Shown: one piece after another, positions 22,700 to 34,123 of the stretch
How the letters are laid out: every line of letters starts with the position of its first letter
How positions within the stretch are numbered: position 1 is the first letter of the stretch
DNA from: Aquatica leii
Lineage: Eukaryota > Arthropoda > Insecta > Coleoptera > Lampyridae
Assembly (NCBI GenBank): GCA_035610365.1
Contig: CM069432.1
Location: 5,890,001 to 5,954,000 of the forward strand
Direction: 5' to 3'
DNA: 64,000 bases
Position numbers and translations under genes: made by a program
The notes under the pieces: model-generated
Told to the model about the DNA's origin: nothing
Seen by the model: only the letters and a program-made list of their open reading frames with translations
The model's database searches: none

Positions 22700-23944
22700 T
22701 GATACGTTCTTTACAGCTGTATTTGAAACTAAGCTTTTTACTACGCAATACATTTTTGGAAATATTTTAGAAATTTGCTATTAAATTTAAAAATTATTAC
22801 GCAAAACGTTCTCTGGTACACATTGTCATATGTTCTAATACTGGAAATATCTTAAAAACACTTTGGGGACATATAAAGCAAAAGTTTCAAATTTCCCATG
22901 TTGATCTATATGCTTAAGAATTTCCGGGTATACTTTTGAACAATTTGTTTTATTGTTTTTTTTTAATTTTAATGAATACTCTATAATTGTACTACTTTTA
23001 CGGAGACTTGTCTTGATGAGCTGCAATAGTACTTCCATAAATACCAGTTTAAAGATTTATAAATATATATCTTATAAAAATTTTGTTTTAACATAGAGTC
23101 TATACTGGTGGTGTTTAGAAGCATCGACGCCACTTCTTATACCGGCAACATCCTCAACTCGGAGACATCAAAAGTACGTCTGAAATTACTATCGAAGAGA
23201 TAAAAGAAAAGTAAAACAACAGTCAACGAGAGATAGTCACACTGTATACATATATATACTTGCATTCGTAATACAATTTTCTATTTAGAACAATTCTCGT
23301 GTTGTTATCACACAAGCTCAGCTATTGTTACACGTCGCAGTAAACATTTTTAGAACCCGGAGTAAACTGATTGATTGCGTCGTAAAGTCTTGCATTTATA
23401 GATCGGTTTCCAATCAAGAAGACCGACCGGTTTCCAATTCTCCGGTAAAAAAACTAGAATTTCGGTTAATATTAAAAAGACTTTTAATTATATCAATAAA
23501 TCAAGAATCTGATGCCATTGTTTTTATTTTGTTTTTTACTTGTGCCATTGTCTAATTCTAATGTCGATAGGAGTTCTGGGTTGATCTTAGCCGTGATCGG
23601 TTGTTTGACCTAGTGGCGCTTCCCGGAAATGTAATTGATTTTATTTTGTTTAATCAGAAAACGGTACTCATCCCACCCCCGATGTTTGTTAGTCGTGGGT
23701 AAAAGCCGACATTAGACTTAGTTTGGCCATTCATAGTTCAGTGTTTTGTTACAAAATACCACTTCTACCTTTAGAAGACCTCAACAACCACCAAATTTGC
23801 TGTAAAAAAAATTTAAGTTCGTAAAGCAACGTGGATTACCTGTGAGGGTCAACTAAATCAAGAATCATCTTAATTTCGTCAATATACGCAGAAAATCTTT
23901 ATTTTACTAATATCGCTAAAAACGTAATAGCAATAATCGACGAT
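22700..23944. other. No recognised gene
   Basis: Frames at 22835-23038 (minus) and 23325-23555 (plus) match nothing I know. The 23100-23330 stretch looks like a possible LTR border but has no partner in the window. Confidence 0.35.
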
Positions 23945-24620
23945 GAAAGATTACATTACAAGAAGATACTTACAATTAAGCAAACAAAATCAAGCCACTA
24001 TTAGCAACTTTGGACAGAAAAATGACCACCAGTTCAAACCTGCATCGTTTAAATTTTCTAAATTAATTGAAAACATCCAAAAAACCACACACAATTGGTA
24101 GAGCTGAAAACTCGAATTCAAAAAATGCCAAATGGTATTGAAGAACAAGTTATTGACAAACTAAAGTATAGTCCTTATTTTGCGCTACAATCTGATTAAT
24201 CTACTGACGTGTCACAATATTTTTAATTACTTGTATTGATTTGATTTTTGAATGACAATGAAATGTATAAGAGTTACAACAGCTATAAATTAACAAGGTC
24301 GATAGAGAAATATTTTCTGTGTTTGATACAAATCAAATTACTGACGAACAGTGTGCTGAGATTAAAAGAAAAACACAAAAGAACTACTTTATTTAAAAAA
24401 CTTCAATCGCTATTTTCCTGACTGCGAGAACAAATGCATTCTGAAACTGATCTGCAATCATTTCATTATCTATGTTTTTGAGGTGCATAAACTTCAAGAA
24501 GTAATTGAAATATAACATGAAAGCAACTTAAAAAATACATTCAGTTTTTGGTGCCTTTGTCAAAATAATATAGAGAAAAATTGTTATTTTTAACGTACCT
24601 TGTTTTCCTTTCAAAATATG
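23945..24620 (+). pseudogene. hAT transposase relic (ZBED5/FAM200-like)
   Basis: Across several frames this reads as a hAT transposase of the ZBED5/FAM200 kind: FGQKNDHQFKPASFKF, then EEQVIDKLKYSPYFALQSD, an in-frame stop, and STDVSQ. The last blocks correspond to the first catalytic aspartate region (FAIQLDESTD) of that family. Later pieces are only faintly recognisable. In-frame stops and frame changes are frequent, and no terminal repeats were found. It is an old DNA-transposon relic. Confidence 0.5.
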
Positions 24621-25131
24621 GAGTTTTTTTCTTAAAAAAATTGTCGTAGCCAGGATTCGTACCTAGTTTTTTTCTGTTGCAAACCTTAAAAATTTAATTT
24701 ACTAAATATATTTTGAATCTACTGAAATTTATCGAAGTAATCTACTAACGTGAATAAATTTCTTCTGGCAATAATGACCGTTCTCAGGGTTCCCAGTAAA
24801 CACCTGTTTGCGTTAATAAATAACAGTGCGTCATAGTTTTTTATGTTTTATGAGCGATGTATCATCAATTTTTTGCAATGGAGCGTTGACTTAAGACAGG
24901 AATCTTTAAAAAGAACCAGTTACGTTAACATTAAGGATAGTAAATGTACAGGATTCCCCGATTCGTATTCTCGCAATGCAAGTCGCCCCACTCCAGTAAA
25001 TCTCGATGGGTGACGTCAGTTGTAGACTACGCATCGGCTTAAATAGACTCTTTGCATACACAACATACGACAGTTTCACGAATTTTTTATAATGATCGCC
25101 ACATTTGTTGGTGTTTTACTTGTAAAAATAC
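24621..25131. other. No recognised gene
   Basis: GC rises around 24960-25060, with a TGACGTCA site at 25010-25017, but no frame or repeat was identified. Confidence 0.3.
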
Positions 25132-25135
25132 GTAC

Positions 25136-25599
25136 TGAAACGTTCGAGAAATTATTTACAAATGCAAGAGCCTTCTAGAAGCTGTCTAGAAGATATAGCG
25201 AAAAGTAGGGAACGTTCGAGAAGGATTCGCCGATGTCTATAAATGCCGAACATGGAAATCGTAGGTCAGTTATTGCCGTAAAGCGAATGCGTGCAGTATT
25301 AAGAAGATTATTCAAGTGAAGATAAATAAGTGATTAGCACGTGCGAAGTTTTAAATAAATAACAGTGTACACCGAATCGAGTGAACGTGACTTATAGTGT
25401 AAACAAATCCGAGGACGTTATCTTATCTTAAGTGATAGTGTTATACAACGGTTATACATTAATTCGTGTAAGTATTTTCATTAAATATTAGTAGATTTAA
25501 TTAGTTCGGTTAATTTATAGGTGTACATATTTCTAGAATAAGTAAACATAATTTTTAATCGTTTAAATAAATTAGTTTTTAATAAATAAATACGCAACA
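25136..25599 (+). repeat. 5' LTR (Gypsy)
   Basis: Starts TGAAACGTTCGAG, ends GCAACA. Same length as the 3' LTR. Confidence 0.95.
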
Positions 25600-25600
25600 G

Positions 25601-25617
25601 TGGCGACAGTGTGGGAT
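25601..25617 (+). promoter_or_regulatory. Primer binding site
   Basis: TGGCGACAGTGTGGGAT, one base after the 5' LTR. The TGGCGAC start is common among Gypsy elements. Confidence 0.7.
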
Positions 25618-25845
25618 ATCGTTCGCGAATTTTAGTATAAATATCATTAAGAAATATCGCTCCCGTAATAAAAACATTGATTACCTAAATAACTTTTAAG
25701 TTTGCGATACGCGTGTTTATTTATAAAGTATAAAATAGTGTTTATTAAACTTTTTCTTTTAACAAGTGCGTGATCGTGATAGTAATTAAATTCGTTTCCG
25801 TACACTAGTGGTTTAATATTAATAAGTGGATAGTTATTAAATTTT

Positions 25846-26967
25846 GTGTTATACAAAAACTGCATTTTAAAAAGTAGTGTATTTAAACTTTATATTCGTG
25901 TTATATTTAAATTTATGCCGGTGGCGCGTTTGCAAGCAGTTAAAATGGATGCAAAACTATTTGAATTTCTTGAATCAATCAAAAATGGTCAGGAATCGAT
26001 GAATAGAAAAATGGAAGAAAAGTTTCACGAAAATTCGCAGAAAATGGAAGAAAATTCTCAGAAGATGAAAGAAAATTCTAGAAAAATGGAAGAAAATGCT
26101 AGAAGTTTAAAAGAAGAAATACGAGCGAGCATGGAAAATCAAATAAAGGCTATTGAGGAACAAACACAAGTTAGTGTAGGAAATCAAATCAAAATTGCGC
26201 AAGAGGAAACCCAAGCAGATATGCTAAATTTGAAAGAAGAGATTTGCGAATCTGTGAATGAGAAAATAGAAGCAATAGAGGACAAATTAGAAGACAGAAT
26301 AAAACTGATTGAAGAAAGAATGAAGCAAATGAATTGTCACGGTGAAGGAAGTGTCACGAGTGAAGATTTAATAATGGACCGCCGGGAAGAAAACACTAAG
26401 TTCAAAGTTGTACCACCGAATTTTGATGGTAAAGTTCCATGGTCAACCTACCACAAGCAGTTTGAAGCCGCAGCTACTGCTAATGGTTGGAGCAACAAGC
26501 AGAAAACGACGTCTTTAATAGTGTCCTTACGTGGAGAAGCGCTTGGAATTTTACAAACTGTTCCGGACCACCTGCAAGAAAATTATGAACTCTTAATATC
26601 ACGATTAGAAATGAGATATGGAGATGCCCATCTTCAACAAGTCTATCAAGCTCAAATTAAAAGTCGGGTTCAGAAAGCTGCCGAAAGTCTTCAAGAGTTT
26701 GAGGCTGACATCGCCAGACTAACACGGCTTGCGTATCCTACAGCGCCAGATACCTTCTTGGAGCAATTGGCTATTCAAACTTTTGTAGACGGCCTTCGAG
26801 ACAACGAAACGCAGCAGACTCTCCGGTTAGCTCGAAGACATTGGATGACGCTTTGGTGCATGCTTTGGAGTTTGAAGCAGCAAAACAAGCATCGCAACGA
26901 GATGGTCATAGACTCTGCTGTGCTACAGAAGTACCCGCGCAGACACTGGAAAGCATCGAGGAAATAG
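25846..26967 (+). CDS. Gypsy gag, coiled-coil N-terminus
   Basis: The frame is open for 373 codons from 25846. The likelier start is the later ATG at 25948 (MDAKLFEFLESIKNGQ), because the preceding residues look like translated leader. The first ~130 residues are a Glu/Lys-rich coiled coil with a repeated MEENSQK unit. A Retrotrans_gag-like core follows (FKVVPPNFDGKVPWSTYHKQF; WSNKQKTTSLIVSLRGEAL; LEMRYGDAHLQQVYQAQ). It would assemble the particle. The end overlaps the next frame, a usual arrangement for gag-pol expression by frameshifting in this group. No CCHC knuckle is obvious. Confidence 0.85.
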   Translation: MLYKNCILKSSVFKLYIRVIFKFMPVARLQAVKMDAKLFEFLESIKNGQESMNRKMEEKFHENSQKMEENSQKMKENSRKMEENARSLKEEIRASMENQIKAIEEQTQVSVGNQIKIAQEETQADMLNLKEEICESVNEKIEAIEDKLEDRIKLIEERMKQMNCHGEGSVTSEDLIMDRREENTKFKVVPPNFDGKVPWSTYHKQFEAAATANGWSNKQKTTSLIVSLRGEALGILQTVPDHLQENYELLISRLEMRYGDAHLQQVYQAQIKSRVQKAAESLQEFEADIARLTRLAYPTAPDTFLEQLAIQTFVDGLRDNETQQTLRLARRHWMTLWCMLWSLKQQNKHRNEMVIDSAVLQKYPRRHWKASRK

Positions 26968-29501
26968 CGCGACGAATACTTCGGGAAAGAGGAGTGACAG
27001 CTTTGAACTGCGATGAAATAGGCCATGTACGACGGCATCGTACTAAACCTAAGAAGAGGACAAGAAGAGCGCTCGATAATTTGGAACAAGGCAAGCAAAA
27101 GAAACAAAAAGTAATCTCATCTAGTCAGACTCCGGAGATTACAATCCAAATGGCATCGCCTAAAGAGCAATTGCATAGCATTTATCTCGATGGCAAGATC
27201 AATGGGAGAAGCGTCCAGTTACTGGTTGACACGGGAGCGACGAAGACCATCATTCGTCCTGACATGTTATTGGAAAACGAGAAGACATCACCAGTAACAG
27301 CACGACTTCGAACAGCGACGGGCGACGAAATACCTACTCACGGACAAGTCAAAGTAACCATTGGTTTGGGAAATAGAGTACTCGACCACCAAGTACTGGT
27401 AGCCGACATCACGGAACAAGTTATCCTGGGAATGGACGTGATAAAGAAGTATGGGTTCCATTTGGATATGAAGAACGATGTCCTGAAGATCGACAATGAA
27501 GAAATTCCTTTTCATTCGTCAGAGAAGGCAGCCGTGCGAGTCTTGTTGAGTGAAGACGTGATTCTGCCTGCAAGGACGGAAAGTGTGATGATGGCACGCC
27601 TGGATGGAAATCTCCGGGAAGGCTACATACGCGCGATTGAACCAATGGAAGGCGGCTTAGTTGAAAAGGGACTACTCGTTGGCAGAACCTTAGTACGAGT
27701 AAAGAACACGATGCCAGTAAGGATCTTAAACATCAACTCAGATCCTGTAACGTTGAAAAAGAAGACCGTGGTAGGCCAATGCACGCCAGTATCACAAATT
27801 GTGAGATGCGTGAAGTCGAACGAAGATACGTCGCCGAAGAAGTGTCCACAACATCTATTGGACATTCTTACCACCAAATGCGAAAACCTCAGCCAAGACC
27901 AGCTGGCTAAAGTTAAAGTGTTGATCCAAGAGTACTAAGATGTGTTCGCGCTGGAGAGTGGCTCCAAAGGAAGAACTAACGTGGTGAAACATAAAATTAA
28001 TACCGGAGACGCTCGGCCGATACGACAACATCCACGCAGACATCCTTTGGCAAAAAGAGAAGAAGCCGAACAAATAACTACGGAAATGGAGAGGGAAGGC
28101 GTGATTGAACCTTCAAGTAGCCCATGGGCATCCCCAGTGGTACTCGTAAAGAAGAAGGATGGATCAACGAGGTTTTGTGTAGACTACAGACGGCTAAACG
28201 GCGTGACCAAAAAGGACAGCTACCCTTTACCCAGAATTGACGATACGCTAGACACCCTGTCAGGATCCCAGTGGTTTTCTACGTTAGATTTAAAGAGTGG
28301 ATACTGGCAGGTAAAATTAAAATCCAAGGATCGTGAAAAAACAGCTTTTACGATCGGAACTGGTTTGTGGCAGTTCACTGTAATGCCCTTCGGCCTGTGT
28401 AACGCGCCTGCAACGTTTGAGCGTTTGATGGAGACCATCTTGCGCGGATTGTCTTGGAAGACGTGCTTGGTTTACCTGGACGACGTGATCGTGGTTGGAA
28501 GGTCGTTTGAAGAACACTTGAACAACTTGAAGGAAGTGTTCCAGCGATTACGTAGGGCTAACCTTAAACTGAGCCCAAAGAAGTGCCACGTATTTAAGAA
28601 GGAAGTCCAATACCTTGGCCACGTCGTATCTAGAGATAGAGTAAGGGCTGACCCAGACAAAATCCGAGCAGTGCAAGCATGGCCAAGACCGATCGACAAA
28701 CATCAGGTCCGAAGTTTCCTTGAGTTGTGCACTTATTATAGAAGATTTGTCCCCGGATTTGCCAATATTGCCAAACCATTGACAAAACTAACCGAAGAAA
28801 AAGCAGAATTTAGATGGAATGAAGACTGCGAAAATTCTTTTAATCAACTAAAACAGGCCCTAGTCACTTCGCCGATTTTGAGTTATCCACGAGAAGATGG
28901 AAAGTTTGTTTTGGATACCGACGCAAGCAATATGGCCATAAGCGCGGTCCTTTCGCAGGTTCAAGATGGACAAGAAAAGGTTATCGCGTACTTTAGCAAG
29001 GTTTTGTCTAGGCCAGAAAGGAATTATTGCGTGACTAGGAGAGAGCTGTTAGCAGTCGTTAAGTCCATCGAACATTTCTACAAGTATTTGTATGGACGAA
29101 AATTCTTACTGAGAACAGACCACGCCGCTTTAAAATGGCTACTGCAGTTCCGTAACCCAAAAGGACAAGTAGCAAGATGGATCGAGAGACTGCAAGAGTA
29201 TGACTACGACACAGAACACCGTGCCGGAAGCAGTCATCGGAACGCTGATGCCTTGTCCAGAAGACCATGTCCGGCGGACTGCAGCCATTGTTCGCGACTA
29301 AAAGAAAAAGTCGAATGCCTCCGAAGAACTGCTATGGTTGATGATGAGTGGGAACCTGAGCAGTTACGTCGCGAACAAGAAGACGTTCCTGAAATAAGAC
29401 TACTCCTGGACTGGAAAGAAAGCGGCCGACGACCAACCTGGGAAGAAGTGAGTGCTTTGGGCAAAAATATCAAAGCGTACTGGCGCAGTGGGACTCCTTG
29501 A
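26841..29501 (+). pseudogene. Gypsy protease, reverse transcriptase and RNase H
   Basis: Protease: LLVDTGATKTIIRP near residue 130 of the first piece, with the flap-side block ILGMDVI. Reverse transcriptase: EREGVIEPSSSPWASPVVLV, RFCVDYRRLN, MPFGLCNAPATFERLM and the catalytic LVYLDDVIVVG. RNase H: FVLDTDASNMAISAVLSQ, the RRELLAVV block and LRTDHAALKWL. All catalytic blocks are present. These parts cut the polyprotein and turn RNA into DNA in the particle. Pol belongs to the element fossil described above. Confidence 0.9.
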
Positions 29502-30610
29502 TAGTAGAAGACGGTCTTCTTAAGCGATCCCTAGAAAGTGCCGAGGGCACGGGAAACAGACTACAGCTGGTAGTGCCGAAGAGCAGGGTGACCAAAGTGT
29601 TGAAGCATCTCCACGATGGGACATCAGGAGGACACTTTGGCATTAAGAAGACGTTGGGTAAAGTGCGAGAACGATTCTACTGGATGAACTGCAAAGCGGA
29701 CGTCATGAAATGGTGCCGTAAATGCATAGTCTGCGCTTCAGGAAATGGTCCAGCGAGAAAGCGCAAAGCACCCATGAAACAATACAACGTAGGAAGCCCT
29801 TTAGAAAGAGTAGCGATTGACATCGCAGGGCCGTTCCCAGAATCCGATTCGGGAAATAAATACATTCTGGTGGCGATGGATTATTTCACGAAATGGACGG
29901 AGGCTTACGTCATACCCAATCAGGAAGCAGCTACAGTCGCAGACGTATTAGTAAAGGAGTTTTTCTGCCGGTTTGGAGTTCCATTGGAATTACACTCCGA
30001 TCAAGGCCGCAATTTTGAGTCTGGGCTGTTTCAAGAAGTTTGCCGACTGTTAGGAATTAAAAAGAGTAGGACAACGCCTCTCCATCCTCAATCTGATGGC
30101 ATGGTTGAACGGATGAATCGAACAATGGGCAAGTACTTAGCCAAGGTAGTGTCCGAACACCAAAGAGACTGGGATCAGTACTTGCACCTTTTCCTAATGG
30201 CATACCGATCATCCGTTCACGAAAGCACAGGCCAAACACCATCCTGTGTAATGCTCGGTCGTGAAATACGATTGCTATGCGACCTTCAATTTGGCCGAAG
30301 ACCGGAAGAGGAAGTCGCTGGAGAAGATTACGTCAGCAAGCTGGCAAAGAGGCTAGACGAAGTACATGAAGAGGTTCGTAAAAACACACAAATTGCCAGC
30401 GACAGGATGAAAACAAGATATGACGTCAAGGCGCAAAATGGTGGGTTTCAACCTGGCGATATGGTCTAGTTGTGTAACCCTCAAAGGAGACGTGGTTTGT
30501 CGCCGAAGCTGCAAAGGCAATGGGAGGGCCCCTATGAAGTCGTGCAGCGTATTAACGACGTTATATACCGCATCCGAAAACCGCCCAGAGGCAAGCCAAA
30601 AGTGGTCCAC
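29498..30610 (+). pseudogene. Gypsy integrase
   Basis: The N-terminal HHCC zinc-binding region (HLHDGTSGGHFGIKKT; CRKCIVCA) is followed by the DDE core (VAIDIAGPFPES; LHSDQGRNFES; the Glu in SDGMVERMNRT). The C-terminal GPY/F-like segment is WEGPYEVVQRINDVIYRI, with VVHVDRLAPF, at about 30510-30630. It would insert the DNA copy. The C-terminal segment runs on into the macrodomain-bearing part. Confidence 0.9.
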
Positions 30611-30739
30611 GTCGATCGTCTAGCCCCGTTTGCTGGCGATAACCACAATCCGCAAGTTCAGGTCCGAACCAGAGTAATAAGTAGCAGAACCAGGAATCCA
30701 ATCAAAGAAATGGAGTTCGAAAAGTTTATCAACTTATAC

Positions 30740-31195
30740 GGAGGTTCTGGAAAAGCTAGGTTCGGAGTTACCACCGAGGAACAACAAGACCTGTTCCAGA
30801 CACAAAAAGATTACGCCATCGCACATTGCGTGAGCGAGAACTTTGACATGTCCAAAGGGGTTGCAGTCGTGTTTAAAAAGAAGTTTGGGCAGCTAGATGA
30901 ATTACGAAGACAGCAACCGGCAGTCGGAAAAGTTTTAGGACTACGTGGTGACGGACGCTTCGTTTTCTATTTGGTCACCAAGAAATACTCACGTGTCAAG
31001 CCGTTATACAAAGATCTGTGGCGAACATTATGGACTCTCAAGAGAGAAATGGAGATCCATCATGTTAAGAAATTGGCAGTACCCAAGCTTGGTTGTGGCT
31101 TAGATCAACTGAATTGGAGGACAGTTCGAAACATGTTGGAGGTCGTCTTCCGAGGAACAGGCATTCAAGTGTTGGTCTGTAGTTACCAACCAATG
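30740..31195 (+). CDS. TARG1/OARD1-like macrodomain inside the Gypsy element
   Basis: Residues about 95-241 of the last open frame (30470-31489). The order of blocks follows human OARD1/TARG1: AIAHCVSENFDMSKGVAVVF, KKKFG, GDGRFVFYLVTKK, PKLGCGLDQLNW. The lysine and aspartate that human TARG1 uses for catalysis (Lys84, Asp125) have counterparts at Lys171 and Asp212 of this frame. TARG1 binds ADP-ribose and removes it from Glu/Asp side chains. That this copy does so is inference. It lies between the integrase C-terminus and the CCCH finger, with no sign of an intron, suggesting capture of a host cDNA. Confidence 0.85.
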
Positions 31196-31225
31196 AGAAT
31201 ATTGGGTGAGGAAAAGTCCATTGAC

Positions 31226-31282
31226 TGTTACTTTTATGGTCAAGGAAGTTGCCGAAATGGAGGAAGCTGCCGCTATCGCCAC
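31226..31282 (+). CDS. CCCH zinc finger after the macrodomain
   Basis: Residues 253-271 of the same frame have the spacing C-x7-C-x5-C-x3-H (CYFYGQGSC...C...H), typical of CCCH fingers that bind RNA. It sits about 70 bases upstream of the 3' LTR and just downstream of the macrodomain, so the two form one appended module. The RNA-binding role is inferred from the family. Confidence 0.8.
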
Positions 31283-31337
31283 GATCCCTTTTACCGGTGT
31301 CACATCCAGTCTCCTGTTCTGGGACAGAACAGTCCTA

Positions 31338-31349
31338 AGAAGGGGGCAG
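31338..31349 (+). promoter_or_regulatory. Polypurine tract
   Basis: AGAAGGGGGCAG lies directly before the 3' LTR, the expected place for plus-strand priming. Confidence 0.6.
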
Positions 31350-31813
31350 TGAAACGTTCGAGAAATTATCTACAAATGCAAGAGCCTTCTAGAAGCTGTC
31401 TAGAAGATATAGCGAAAAGTAGGGAACGTTCGAGAAGGATTCGAGAAGGATTCGCTGATGTCTATAAATGCCGAACATGGAAATCGTAGGTCAGTTATTG
31501 CCGTAAAGCGAATGCGTGCAGTATTAAGAAGATTATTCAAGTGAAGATAAATAAGTGCGAAGTTTTAAATAAATAATAGTGTACACCGAATCGAGTGAAC
31601 GTGACTTATAGTGTAAACAAATCCGAGGACGTTATCTTATCTTAAGTGATAGTGTTATACAACGGTTATACATAAATTCGTGTAAGTGTTTTCATTAAAT
31701 ATTAGTAGATTTAATTAGTTCGGTTAATTTAAAAGTGTACATATTTCTAGAATAAGTAAACATAATTTTTAATCGTTTAAATAAATTAGATTTTAATAAA
31801 TAAATACGCAACA
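31350..31813 (+). repeat. 3' LTR (Gypsy)
   Basis: 464 bp, about 98% identical to the 5' LTR. The last open frame extends into it. Confidence 0.95.
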
Positions 31814-31817
31814 GTAC

Positions 31818-34123
31818 TTACAAGTCGTTTATTAGAATTTTTAGTTATCCTGGTTTAATTTGAAAATAAAACTTATTTGCATTGGATTAGATATACAGGT
31901 GTACTTCTACAATGCCAGAAACAAAGTGCGCTCTGTTTAGTTGTACAATAATTTGATCGCAACCAAAAGAAAAAATATCCAGATCCAAAAAGCACTGATT
32001 TAGTGTCCTAGACAATTAAAAATGAATGAATTAAGTGTTATAAAGGGCTGACAAGATGAATCCCAACACCAACATACTTTGTTCTGCTCGTATGACACAA
32101 AGAGTTATGAACTCAATTTGCGAAATAAATTATTACATTTTTAAATAAAATTGATTACTAGAAATAAAATAAAAGAATTTGTTTTTTCCAAAAAAATTAA
32201 TCAAACAAAGCTATTTTTATCGTTGCATAAAAAAATTAATAGGTCAATCAACAAACAAAATTAATTTTTTGTTGAGGTTTTCTTTCGTTCAAGTGAAAAA
32301 AGTTTAAAGCTATACGACGTTTAAACGCAATTTCGTACTTTTAAAAAAATATAAATCATAAAACAATCAACAAAACTCGTTATTAAAAAAAATATTTTGA
32401 TTATTAGCATTGCTTATAAAATCAAATGTCAAATGTACACAAATAAAATATTTAGAAGTCTTTTAACGTGCATCGTAATACGGATTGTAATAGAAGTATC
32501 GAGAGCGAGGTCTACGAGTGACGTCATGACCTTGGAAACATTTAAGCTATCTAAAAAAACTATCAAATGAGATTATTGAACATCTTACACACCTATGTAG
32601 TTCTGTAAAAGCTCCTTTTGCTGTTGGAGAAAAACCCCATGGTTTTTCATCACAGGAGTATGAAAAATTTATAGATATGGTTTCAGACTCTTTCTCTACT
32701 TTATCAAAATCGTTTGGATGCAGAGCCTGAGAGAGAAATTTACCTATTTCCTTAAAATTAAAAGTTTCGATAACAGTTATTTAGTTAATTAATTACTAAG
32801 GCTTTGCCACACTAACTTTAATTTGTAAGGGCTCCACGCCTAAAAAAAATTTGAGAAATGCTGGTTTAGATGAACAAGCCTGAAAACTTTAATTGCAAAT
32901 ATCTCAAAACTGGGTTACTTTAGACTAAATCTAAACACCACCAGGAAACTACTCCTTGTGTTTGTAGTTGTATTTCAGATACATCCTGTATATATACATT
33001 TATAAATAAAACTATATGTGAATCAAAACTTAAAAAAAACAGTTGTGGAATAGTCAGAATAAAATAAAAAGTTTTCAAAAACGTTATTACTGCAAAAAAT
33101 ATTTAAAAAAGAATGTCAAACGTATTCTTTATATTTATGAGTAAATAAAAGTTTATTATATTAACGTATAAATAGAATTTAATGTTGAAGTTCTAAGAAG
33201 TCTGCTCGAATTTTTAGATTAGCTCGTTAGATTTTTTTACGATGTTTTAGTTTTGGTATCAGATACTTTTATTTTGCTAAACTTTTTATATTGCTTAAGA
33301 TTAAATTGTTGCTATGCTTTTATTATTTCTTTACTTTGTAGTACTATCTTTATAACTTATTACGCATAGAATTTTGCTAATATAATTATTGTTTTTAGGT
33401 TTAGTATATATTATATAATTATGAAATTCTGTCCACAAGTAACAATAAATTCATAAAAAAAAATATTAAATAAATTTATAAAATCTGTTAATTTGGATTT
33501 TTTAACATTAACAAATATTTTACTGTTTTAATATATTTTTTTAATAATCTTCTAAAGAGGTTTTAGAATCACTACAAATTTATTTCAATATTTTTTAACA
33601 AATTTATTCGAACAACCAATGGAAAGTTATTAATTTTGAAGGAATAATTGGAGTTTTGTAAAAATGTTTAGATTTTTTTAAGAGGTTTTAGTGAAACTTT
33701 GTTATGTTAAAAAGTTGGTAGATCAATTTTCGAGTATAAAAATTTTTATTGTTCCTCGACATGCCCTAACTTTTTCTTCGTAGCCGGCTGTCAAAACGAA
33801 TTCATTTCCTGCTAACGTTTTGTAAAATACGGACCGTTCTTATGTTATCGCTTGTATTTTAATAACAACAAATGGCATTTAATATTGATTGAAAATAATA
33901 TATATACTGTGTTACTTTCTTTTGTCGTCTCGTGTTTAACTTTTCTCATAATCTCTTTGATAGTGCGTTCAGACGTAAGCTTGGTGTCTCCAACCCGAGG
34001 AATTTGTGTGTAGTTAAAAAAACTACAAACTACAACAAAAGCATTTATGCCAGCTCATAGGAGCGAGATGGTATCATAAGATCTCCAACGCTGCAATCTT
34101 AGAACGCGCAGGTAGTAGTTCCG
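31818..34123. other. AT-rich DNA, one short coding-like relic
   Basis: The stretch 32566-32730 (plus) is open for 54 codons without a start and looks protein-like (HLTHLCSSVKAPFAVGEKP, then SQEYEKFIDMVSDSF), but I cannot name the family. The remainder is A/T-rich. The last 350 bases are GC-richer without a recognisable frame. Confidence 0.35.

Larger units (their letters stand above)
25132..31817 (+). mobile_element. Ty3/Gypsy element with a macrodomain and CCCH finger
   Basis: The 4-bp target duplication GTAC (25132-25135, 31814-31817) encloses two 464-bp LTRs. They differ at about 8 positions plus two compensating 11-bp indels (about 2%), so it is young. Order: LTR, primer binding site, coiled-coil gag, protease, RT, RNase H, integrase, then an added module with a TARG1/OARD1-like macrodomain and a CCCH zinc finger, purine tract, LTR. 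The coding region looks nearly whole, with about three or four breaks. A second, degraded copy of the family lies at 59690-60115. Confidence 0.95.

Noticed and set aside
26775-29865. Minus-strand frames opposite the young Gypsy element
   Set aside because: Antisense shadows of gag-pol; none resembles a known protein.
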